This document shows, piece by piece, positions 8,405 to 15,609 of a stretch of 64,000 nucleotides of DNA. Under the pieces are notes generated by a model. It did no database searches and had not been told where the DNA came from. It saw nothing but the letters and a program-made list of their open reading frames with translations. The stretch spans positions 992,001-1,056,000 of the forward strand of contig CBDASI010000002.1 in assembly GCA_965199585.1 (NCBI GenBank), read 5' to 3'. The DNA comes from JAVVHH01 sp965199585 (GTDB lineage: Bacteria; Pseudomonadota; Alphaproteobacteria; Acetobacterales; Acetobacteraceae). Every line of letters begins with the position of its first letter. Position 1 is the first letter of the stretch. A program made the position numbers and the translations under genes.

Positions 8405-8603
8405 AATAAAACAAATCTTAATAACGGTTCAGGCAATAACACCTTTAGACTTTGACTGAAATTTGACAAACGTCAGTTTATTTGGATTCGAAAAGCTGCT
8501 TTCCCGATCAAAAAGCTATTTGCGGATAACTTTGAGTTAACGCTTGCACGTTGGCGTGGCAATTCTTAAGAGGATTTTACCATCCCTCTAAGGATCCATT
8601 TCG
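8405..8603 (+). promoter_or_regulatory. AT-rich leader of the RTX gene
   Basis: This 199-base stretch is clearly richer in A+T than the rest of the window. It contains a TTGACA box at 8463-8468 but only a poor -10 (ATTCGA) at 17-base spacing. ACTGA/TCAGT flank the TTGACA box as an imperfect inverted repeat (about 8455-8478). Close to the start codon, AAGGA at about 8590 serves as ribosome binding site. A promoter for the RTX gene is expected here, but its exact position is uncertain. Confidence 0.4.
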
Positions 8604-9770
8604 ATGTCGGATACCACGCTCAGCTCTGGCACCGGAACAGTCGTTACGATTCCCTTCGATAACGCAGGCTCCTCGGCTCTCGCGACCAGCTTGGTCGGTG
8701 GCGCCGCCGCTGCCGGGATCACTCCGATCATCGTCTCCCCAACGGTTTCAGGCACGGTCGCCGTCCAAAGCAGCACACCGTTCGTCGCCGTCGACACCAG
8801 CGTGCCGGTCACGCTCGTGGGTGCCGGGAGCACAGGGCAGACCATCATCGGCGGTAACGGCGGGATCACCTACACGACCGGCGGCGGATCCTCGACCGTG
8901 GTCATCGGCGGCGGCAACAACGCGATCTCGACATCCATGACATCCGACACCGGCTCGCAATTCACCACCGGTTCCGGCAACGACACGATCAACGCGCTCT
9001 CGGGCAACAATACCATCGCGGCCGGTGGCGGTTCCAACGCGATCACGCTCGGAACCGGTAACAACTACATCGTCAGCCAGGGAGCCGACACGATCAGCAC
9101 GGGCACCGGCAACGACACGATCGCGCCGCAGAGCACCGACGTCACGGTCAATGGCGGTTCCGGCAACCTGACCTTCGTCGGCGGCACTGGCAACGCCACC
9201 GTCGACGGCGGCACGGGCAGCGTCACCTTGTTCGGCGGGAGCGGCGGCGGCGTGTTCACCGGTGGTAGCGCCGGCAATAACGTGCTGATGGCCGGCCAAG
9301 GTGCCACCACCCTGTTCGGCGGCGGCAGCGGCAGCGTGCTGATCGCGCAATACGGCACGCCGAACCTCCCGAAAGACGTGCTACATGCCGGCGTGGGTAA
9401 TCAGACCCTCATCGGCTCGCTCTCGAGCGGCGACAATACGTTCTACGCCGGCTCCGGCAGCGACACTATCAATGCGGGCGTCGGCAACGACACCGTCTTC
9501 GCCGGGACTGGCGCGGCCACCGTGCTCGGCGGTGGCGGCGCCAACGAATACGACTTCCTCGCCACCTACACCGGCCCGAACACCGCCGTGTCGATCGGCG
9601 ACTTCAAAGTTGGCAGCGACAAGATCGTCGTCGGCGGCTACGGCAACTCGGCAAGCGACGTGTTCAACAACGCTTCCACCAGCGGCGGTTCGACCACGCT
9701 CTCCTTGGGCGACGGCACGAAGATCGTGCTGACGGGCGTCACCAACCTGGACCGCAACAGCCTCAGCTGA
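8604..9770 (+). CDS. Small RTX-repeat protein, candidate type I secretion substrate
   Basis: A 388-residue acidic Gly/Asn/Thr-rich protein without a Sec signal. Residues about 1-95 are low-complexity, rich in Ser, Thr, Val and Ala. From about 95 to 330 there are many degenerate calcium-binding nonapeptides such as GSGNDTINA, GTGNDTIAP, GSGSDTINAGVGNDTVFAGTG and GGGGANEYDF. The C-terminal segment, IGDFKVGSDKIVVGGY followed by LSLGDGTKIVLTGVTNL, looks like the uncleaved secretion signal of RTX proteins. No protease, lipase or other catalytic domain is visible, so a structural or matrix role is more likely than an enzyme. The transporter and adaptor encoded at 2574-6236 are its natural exporter. 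Confidence 0.85.
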   Translation: MSDTTLSSGTGTVVTIPFDNAGSSALATSLVGGAAAAGITPIIVSPTVSGTVAVQSSTPFVAVDTSVPVTLVGAGSTGQTIIGGNGGITYTTGGGSSTVVIGGGNNAISTSMTSDTGSQFTTGSGNDTINALSGNNTIAAGGGSNAITLGTGNNYIVSQGADTISTGTGNDTIAPQSTDVTVNGGSGNLTFVGGTGNATVDGGTGSVTLFGGSGGGVFTGGSAGNNVLMAGQGATTLFGGGSGSVLIAQYGTPNLPKDVLHAGVGNQTLIGSLSSGDNTFYAGSGSDTINAGVGNDTVFAGTGAATVLGGGGANEYDFLATYTGPNTAVSIGDFKVGSDKIVVGGYGNSASDVFNNASTSGGSTTLSLGDGTKIVLTGVTNLDRNSLS

Positions 9771-9791
9771 AGGGCGGCAGAGGGTTAAGAT

Positions 9792-11810
9792 GTGTCATCG
9801 AGCCTGTCGCATCCGCCCTCCTCTTTCGACGTCGCGCGCGCCCGCTCCAAGGATGCGGGCCGCGAGGGCGACTGGCCGCAAGCGGTACGGTGGGCGGAGC
9901 GGGCGTGGCGGCTATCCGGGCGACGTCCACTCGCGGCGCTCGAGCTTGCCGCAGCCCTGCTCAACGTCGGCGACGGCCGCGCCGAAGAGTTGCTGGCACA
10001 GGCCGCCGAACGTCATCCCGATTTCCCGGTGCTGATCGCACTGGCCGCCGCCCAACGCCGCGGCGGGGCGTGCCGGGCGGCGCAGGCAACGCTGCACAGG
10101 TTGCTGACGACCGTCGCCGTCGACACCGTGCCACCGCTGGCCGCACTGGCCGACGAGATCGCGACATGGGCCGGCTTGGAGGGCTGGATCGGCTGGCGCG
10201 ATGGTCGCCTGTTGTTCGGGACCGCTCACGGCTCCCCCGAAACGACCGTCTTCATGCTAGACCGTCGAACCCTCGCGCTCGACTGGGTGGCGGATGCGCC
10301 ACGACTCTGGAGTGCATCGCTACCGCCGGGCAGCAGCGGCAGTCTTCGTGCCGCCTCTCCGCTTCTCGGCGCGCCATTGCGCCCGGACCGGTTCGTGCAG
10401 CCGGACGGGTCGATCGCCCGGCGGGGGAGCCGAGTCCATGGATGGGTCTGGTTCCCGCGCGATCCCGAACGGCGACCGAAGCTCGCCATCCAGTTCGCGC
10501 GCCAGGGCCGCGTCTCGTCGCTCGCCCTGCAGGACCTGACCCTGCAGCCGCCGGACGAGACCGAACCCTTCGCCCGCCGATGGGGCTTCGACCTGCCGGT
10601 CCCCGTCGGATCGACCCTGATCGGTGCCATCGAGGTCGGCTCCGGTCGGGCAATCCCATTGGGCGACCGGAGTGCCGAGACGGCCCCCGGCGTCATGAGC
10701 CGACCGCGTCGCGCGGCACCGCCGCGTCCGGTCACGGCCGCGCATGATCGCATCCTCCTCGTGACCCATGACGAGGGCGGCGGCATCGAGCGCCATGTCC
10801 AGCACCGCCTCGCCGCCCTGCGCCGAGCCGGCAAGGTCGGCCTGCTGCTCCGCTCGCAACGCGATCGGCCCGGCGCGGTGCACCTCGACAGCACCGCCTT
10901 CCAGCTTCCGACCGACGCCGCATCGCTGCTCGATCGGCTGCGGGAGATCGCGCCGACCCGGATCGAATACCATCAGCCGCGCCGTCACGACGGCCTCGTC
11001 TGGCGCGTCGCCACCGAACTCGGCGTGCCGCACGATGTCTATCTGCACGACTATGCGCTGCTCTGCCCGCGCGCCACGCTCGTCGGCGACGACGGCACCT
11101 ATTGCGGCGAGCCGCCAGTGGCGCAATGCCGGCGCTGCCTGTCGTCGTTCCCGCACCGCGACGTCTTCGCCCCCGCCGGGGTCGCCGCGCTGAGGCGTCG
11201 ATCGGCGGATCTGCTCTCGAAGGCCGCGCTGGTGCGCGCACCGTCCGCCGACGTTGCCCAGCGCTTCCGGCAGCACATGCCCGACCTCGCCATCACGACC
11301 CGGCCCTGGGAGACCACCCGGTCGAGCCCGCCGCGCCGTGGCCCGCCGCAGGATCACGCCCATGTCTGCGTCGTCGGCGCGCTCAACGAGCATAAGGGCT
11401 TCGGCGTCCTACTCGGCTGCGCCCGCGACGCGGCCATCCATGGCCTGCCGATCCGGTTCACCGTCGTCGGGCACACGATCGACGACGCTGCGCTGATCGG
11501 GGCCGGCGCCTTCGTCACCGGTCCCTATCAGGACGCCGAACGCGATGCCCTGATTGCGCGCCAACAGGCCACGGTGGGCTTCATGCCGTCGATCTGGCCG
11601 GAGCCGTGGTGCTACTCGCTGACCGGCTTGCTGGACGCCGGGTTGCCGACGCTGTGTTTCGACATCGGCGCCCAGGCCGAGCGCGTGCGCGCCGCCGGCG
11701 GAACCGTCCTGCCGCTTGGCTTGTCCGCGCCCGAGATCAATCGCCATATCCTGAGCATGTCGACGGTCAGTGCGTCGGCACCCGTTGTGACGTCGACTAA
11801 GTCGACGTAA
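9792..11810 (+). CDS. Multidomain glycosyltransferase (TPR-like, beta module, GT4)
   Basis: A 672-residue protein starting at GTG 9792. Residues about 10-105 look like degenerate TPR helices. Residues about 130-300 form a beta-rich module containing HGWVWFPRDPERRPKLAIQF and ending in AIPLGD. From about 319 there is a GT-B fold: ILLVTHDEGGGIERHVQ, then HDYALLCPR with a cysteine cluster near 425-450 (CRRC), a donor domain opening with VVGALNEHKGFGVLLGC, and PSIWPEPWCYSLTGLLDAG carrying the donor-site acidic motif. It heads a run of four same-strand genes (9792-15608). It probably adds sugars to a surface glycan; the N-terminal modules may contact partner proteins or acceptor. Confidence 0.75.
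   Translation: MSSSLSHPPSSFDVARARSKDAGREGDWPQAVRWAERAWRLSGRRPLAALELAAALLNVGDGRAEELLAQAAERHPDFPVLIALAAAQRRGGACRAAQATLHRLLTTVAVDTVPPLAALADEIATWAGLEGWIGWRDGRLLFGTAHGSPETTVFMLDRRTLALDWVADAPRLWSASLPPGSSGSLRAASPLLGAPLRPDRFVQPDGSIARRGSRVHGWVWFPRDPERRPKLAIQFARQGRVSSLALQDLTLQPPDETEPFARRWGFDLPVPVGSTLIGAIEVGSGRAIPLGDRSAETAPGVMSRPRRAAPPRPVTAAHDRILLVTHDEGGGIERHVQHRLAALRRAGKVGLLLRSQRDRPGAVHLDSTAFQLPTDAASLLDRLREIAPTRIEYHQPRRHDGLVWRVATELGVPHDVYLHDYALLCPRATLVGDDGTYCGEPPVAQCRRCLSSFPHRDVFAPAGVAALRRRSADLLSKAALVRAPSADVAQRFRQHMPDLAITTRPWETTRSSPPRRGPPQDHAHVCVVGALNEHKGFGVLLGCARDAAIHGLPIRFTVVGHTIDDAALIGAGAFVTGPYQDAERDALIARQQATVGFMPSIWPEPWCYSLTGLLDAGLPTLCFDIGAQAERVRAAGGTVLPLGLSAPEINRHILSMSTVSASAPVVTSTKST
11790..11808. 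repeat. Perfect 19-base palindrome at a gene junction
   Basis: ACGTCGACT at 11790-11798 is followed by one central A and its exact reverse complement at 11800-11808. It covers the last codons of the glycosyltransferase, and the stop codon starts at its last base. A one-base centre cannot form a good hairpin loop, so this looks more like a dyad for a protein than a terminator. It lies 14 bases before the next start codon. Confidence 0.5.
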
Positions 11811-11821
11811 ACCGAGTCGGC

Positions 11822-12691
11822 ATGACTGAAACAGCTGAAGGCAATTCGGCCGTCGAAACGGCCGAAGTCGCCGCACACACTTTGCTGCTGCGCAACGGTA
11901 CTTATTGCATCTACGTCGTGGCCGTCACCTCGGGCCTGACGGACGCACAACTGCCTGGCCTCGGCGTGTCCGCAGCACCGGGCGAGCAGGACAACACGCT
12001 CGAACTCGCTCGCCTCTCGGGCGAACCCTGGTTGCGCCGGGTCGGCGACGCGCTCCTGTTGCGGGTGCATGCGCCTCAGATCCGCCTCCTGCTAACCAGC
12101 TACAACACGGCGCGCGCAAAGGGAGCGACGCCGCCCAAGATCGAGATCCAGCGCCTCGACGCCCCACCCCAGATCGCCACGGCCGTGGCGGCTCCGGTGG
12201 AGAACCGCGCCGCGGACGTGATCGTCCATGTCCGCAACCGCGGCGACATCCGCGGCCAATTCGGCACCTGGGTCGGCGACCTGGACGGCAGCCGTTGGAT
12301 CGAGGGCTTCACCATCGCGCCGCCCACCACGGTCGACGCGCCGGACCTGCAATATCAGGCCGTGCTCGGCAAAGGCTGGACCTCGCCCTGGGTCGCGGCC
12401 GGCGAATATTGCGGCACACGCGGTCTGCAGATCCCGATCCAGGGATTGCGGCTACGGATCGGCGAGGACACCCGCAAGGAAGCCGGATTGCTCGCCGTCA
12501 GCCTGCGCTATGCCGACGGCTCGATGCAGGAAGCGCTGCCCGTCGGCGCGCTGTGCGCCCTCGACCCGCTGCAGCCCGTCATCGCCCTGCGCGTCGACAT
12601 CGTCGCGGCGCAGGAGCCGAAAGCGGGCACCAGAGGTGCAGCCCGCCGTGTCGGGGCCCTGATGTCCCGGCGTCCCGCCGGTGCACGCTGA
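11822..12691 (+). CDS. Unassigned 289-aa protein in the glycosyltransferase operon
   Basis: I do not recognise a named family. The protein has no signal peptide or membrane helix. Predicted beta strands dominate, for example TLLLRNGTYCIYVVAV near the start, ADVIVHVRNRGDIRGQFGTWVGDLDGSRWIEGFTI in the middle, and LQIPIQGLRLRIGED and LLAVSLRYADGSM later. The C-terminal 30 residues are basic and Ala/Gly-rich. It lies 11 bases after one glycosyltransferase and 6 bases before another, so it is surely co-transcribed. Carbohydrate-binding or scaffold function for the glycan machinery is a guess from context and its beta-rich look. Confidence 0.65.
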   Translation: MTETAEGNSAVETAEVAAHTLLLRNGTYCIYVVAVTSGLTDAQLPGLGVSAAPGEQDNTLELARLSGEPWLRRVGDALLLRVHAPQIRLLLTSYNTARAKGATPPKIEIQRLDAPPQIATAVAAPVENRAADVIVHVRNRGDIRGQFGTWVGDLDGSRWIEGFTIAPPTTVDAPDLQYQAVLGKGWTSPWVAAGEYCGTRGLQIPIQGLRLRIGEDTRKEAGLLAVSLRYADGSMQEALPVGALCALDPLQPVIALRVDIVAAQEPKAGTRGAARRVGALMSRRPAGAR

Positions 12692-12697
12692 CGGACG

Positions 12698-14434
12698 ATG
12701 CGGGCGCGGTCCCTGGCTAAAGCCAAGGCGCAAGAGGCGGTCGGGGCGATCGACGCCGCCGCCCGGCTCCCGTCCGGACAGGGCTGGATCCTGCTCGGCT
12801 GGACGCCGCGGCGCTGGGAGGAGCAGGAGGCGCAGGAGCGGCTCTACGCCGAATTGTCGCTGGGCAGCGTCACCGGCGATGCAGTCACCGGCTTCTTCCC
12901 CCGCGACGACTCGCCGGCCGACACCGTCGGCTTCTGCACGATCCTGCAAGGTACCGGGCCGCCGCAAGCCAGCCTGAATGGGGTCGACATTCCGGCGCTG
13001 CAGCTCCGGTTGCCGCTGCTTCACCGCGACGCGCCGCTCGATGCCCTGGCGATCGCCAGCCTGGCCCGACGCTGGGCGCGGCGCGCCCACGGTGCGCTGG
13101 ACGGCAAGCTGCTTGCCGACCTGCCCCGCCCGGCCTTCGACGGCCGCGACACGCTGTCGACGCTCTGGCCGCCGGTGCACCTCGAGCTCGACCAGGCCTT
13201 GCACGTCCCGCCGGACGGCCTCGCCTTGATCGGCTGGTTCGTCGACGCCGGGGCGTCGGTGGCGTCGCTGTGCGTCTGCGGCGACCGTCAACGAGCGAAG
13301 CTCGATCCACAGAGCTGGTTGCCGATCGCCCGCGCCGACATCTTCCAGCAATTCGGCACCCGATACGGCCTGGAGAACGACCAGATCGGTTTCCTGGCCT
13401 TTGCCCCGCGGGTCGGCGACGCGTGCTATCTCGAGATCGAGACCATCGGCGGCGAGATCGCCTACAAGCCGCTGCGCGTGCTCCATCGTCCTCGGCTCGG
13501 GGTGATCAAACAGCTGCTTTCCGCGCCGCGTCCACCGTCGCTCCGGCTCCAGCAGAGCTTCGACACGATACTCGGGCCGATCGTCGAAGGATTGAACACG
13601 CATCGCGTCAAGGCGACACCGCACGTCACGGAGCGTGTGTTCGGCACTCTTCCTCCCACACCACTGACCTCCATCGTGGTCCCGCTATTCGGCCGGATCG
13701 ACTTCATGGAATACCAGCAGGCGCTGTTCTGCGAGCGGCCCGACCCGTCGGTCGAGCTGATCTACGTGCTCGACGATCCGACGCTGACCGAGGCGACAAC
13801 CCGGCTGGCGTACTCGTGCTGGGCGCGCTTCCGGCTACCGTTCCGGCTGTTGTTCCTGGCCGACAATCTCGGCTTCGCCGGCGCCACTAACGTCGGGATC
13901 GCGGCGGCGCGCGGGACCTTCCTTTGCCTGCTCAACTCCGACGTGTTCCCGAGCGGCAACGAGGGGCTTTCCTGGCTCGCCGCCTTGATCGCACGGTTGC
14001 AGAACAGCCCGAAACTCGGCGCCGTCGGGCCGAAACTGCTGTTCGAGGACGGGACGGTCCAACACGAAGGGATGCACTACGAGCGCCTTCCATCCCATGG
14101 CGACTGGGGCTTCCCAATCCACACGCGCAGGGGCGGCTGGCCCGCTCCACCGGCCGGGCTGATGCAGGTGCGGGCTATCACCGGGGCCTGCATGGTCCTC
14201 CGACGCGCCGAGATCACCGCGCTCGACACAGGCTATGTCATCGGTGATTTCGAGGACGCGGACCTGTGCGAGCAGCTACGGGCAGCCGGGCTCGGCTGCG
14301 CGATCGACAGTTCGGTCACGCTCTATCATCTCGAACGGCAGTCGCAGGGCGCCGAACAGCCCTGGCGGGCGAATGCGACGCTCTTCAACGCATGGCGGTT
14401 CAACCGGCGGTGGGGCGAGCAGATCGATGGCTGA
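12698..14434 (+). CDS. Glycosyltransferase family 2 with beta-rich N-terminal region
   Basis: A 578-residue protein. Residues about 1-310 are an extension containing WILLGWTPRRWEEQEAQERL and, near 170, GLALIGWFVDAGASVASLCV, with beta-strand character like the middle module of the enzyme at 9792-11810. A GT-A domain follows from about 322: TSIVVPLFGR, FLADNLGFAGATNVGIAAARG, the DxD-like LLNSDVFPSGN, GAVGPKLLFEDGTVQHEG, the acceptor-side GACMVLRR, and the catalytic-base motif DFEDADLCEQLRAAG. It resembles rhamnosyltransferase-type GT2 enzymes of O-antigen or exopolysaccharide assembly. The last 8 bases overlap the next gene. Confidence 0.8.
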   Translation: MRARSLAKAKAQEAVGAIDAAARLPSGQGWILLGWTPRRWEEQEAQERLYAELSLGSVTGDAVTGFFPRDDSPADTVGFCTILQGTGPPQASLNGVDIPALQLRLPLLHRDAPLDALAIASLARRWARRAHGALDGKLLADLPRPAFDGRDTLSTLWPPVHLELDQALHVPPDGLALIGWFVDAGASVASLCVCGDRQRAKLDPQSWLPIARADIFQQFGTRYGLENDQIGFLAFAPRVGDACYLEIETIGGEIAYKPLRVLHRPRLGVIKQLLSAPRPPSLRLQQSFDTILGPIVEGLNTHRVKATPHVTERVFGTLPPTPLTSIVVPLFGRIDFMEYQQALFCERPDPSVELIYVLDDPTLTEATTRLAYSCWARFRLPFRLLFLADNLGFAGATNVGIAAARGTFLCLLNSDVFPSGNEGLSWLAALIARLQNSPKLGAVGPKLLFEDGTVQHEGMHYERLPSHGDWGFPIHTRRGGWPAPPAGLMQVRAITGACMVLRRAEITALDTGYVIGDFEDADLCEQLRAAGLGCAIDSSVTLYHLERQSQGAEQPWRANATLFNAWRFNRRWGEQIDG

Positions 14435-15608
14435 GCCGGTGCGCCAACGTCGGACCGCCAAGCGGAAGCGGCTGCTCGTCGTCGGCCACACGCATCCTCG
14501 GCTGACTCAAGGTGGCGCCGAGATTGCCGCCTACGAACAGTTCCGGCGAGCGCGTGACAGCGAGACGACGGAGGCCTGGCTGCTCACGTCGAACGGCGCG
14601 GCGCAGGGCACGAAACCAGGGTTCGGCCAGCCGTTCGCGCCGCAGGAATACCTCTACACGGGCGCCACCTTCGACGGCTTCCGCCTCAGCAACCCCGACC
14701 CGGCCTTCGAGCGCGAGTTCGGCGCCCTGCTCCGGCGGCTACAGCCCGATACGGTGCATTTCCACCACTATCTCGGCGTCGGCATCGAAGCGCTGCTGGC
14801 CGTCCGCCATCATGCCCCACAGGCCAGGATCGTGCTGACGCTGCACGAATACCTGCTGATCTGTCACCATTTCGGCCAGATGGTCACCAAGCCGGCGCTC
14901 GACCTGTGCTACGGCGCCTCGCCGCAGAAGTGCCATCGCTGCTTTCCGGACCATCCCCCGCAAGCCTTCCTACTGCGCGAACTCTGGCTCAAGCGCTTCC
15001 TGCGCGAGGTCGACGAGTTCATCTCGCCGAGTGAGTTCCTGCGCGGACGCTACATCGAATGGGGTCTGCCGCCCGACAAGATCCGCGTGCAGCCCAACAT
15101 GCTCCCCCGGCATCCGCCGGCGGCCCCGTCGCGCCACTCCGCCGGCCAGCCGCTGCGCGCCGCCTTCTTCGGCCAGCTCTCCCCGCTCAAAGGACTCGAC
15201 GTTCTCATCCGGGCCGCGCGTAAGATCGAACGCGGTGGCCACGCGATCACCTTCCGCATCTACGGCTCCTCCGCCAGCCAGCCGCAATCGTTCAAGGACC
15301 AGGTCGAAAGGGCCCTGTTGGACCTCCCGGCGAACACGACCTTCAAAGGCGCTTATCGCAACGAGGACGTCGTCCGACTGATGGCCGAGAACCACGTCAT
15401 CGTGGTGCCGTCCCTATGGTGGGAGAACGCACCCCTCGTCATCGACGAGGCGCAGGCGGCGGGTTGCATCGTTCTGGGTTCCGACCTCGGCGGCATCGGC
15501 GAGAAGCTCCGCACCTCCCCGACCGGCCGCACCTTCGGCTACAACGATGCCGACGACCTCGCCGACGAACTCGTCGCGATCCAACGACTCGACCAGAGAG
15601 ACGTCTGA
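14427..15608 (+). CDS. Glycosyltransferase family 4
   Basis: The ATG at 14427 overlaps the end of the GT2 gene by 8 bases and gives a 393-residue product. A basic N-terminus leads into LLVVGHTHPRLTQGGAEIAAYEQ. Midway is HFHHYLGVGIEALLAV, then HEYLLICHHFGQM and a cysteine group (CYGASPQKCHRC). The donor domain begins AAFFGQLSPLKGLDVLIRAA and holds the E-x7-E motif in WENAPLVIDEAQAAGC. A longer frame runs upstream inside the GT2 gene but is not family-like. It closes the four-gene glycan operon and meets the Sel1-repeat gene tail to tail. Confidence 0.85.
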   Translation: MAEPVRQRRTAKRKRLLVVGHTHPRLTQGGAEIAAYEQFRRARDSETTEAWLLTSNGAAQGTKPGFGQPFAPQEYLYTGATFDGFRLSNPDPAFEREFGALLRRLQPDTVHFHHYLGVGIEALLAVRHHAPQARIVLTLHEYLLICHHFGQMVTKPALDLCYGASPQKCHRCFPDHPPQAFLLRELWLKRFLREVDEFISPSEFLRGRYIEWGLPPDKIRVQPNMLPRHPPAAPSRHSAGQPLRAAFFGQLSPLKGLDVLIRAARKIERGGHAITFRIYGSSASQPQSFKDQVERALLDLPANTTFKGAYRNEDVVRLMAENHVIVVPSLWWENAPLVIDEAQAAGCIVLGSDLGGIGEKLRTSPTGRTFGYNDADDLADELVAIQRLDQRDV

Positions 15609-15609
15609 C

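Noticed and set aside
8604..9770. The RTX protein as a toxin, protease or lipase
   Set aside because: No HExxH, GxSxG, or acylation-site region is present and the N-terminus is low-complexity, so no enzymatic label is justified.
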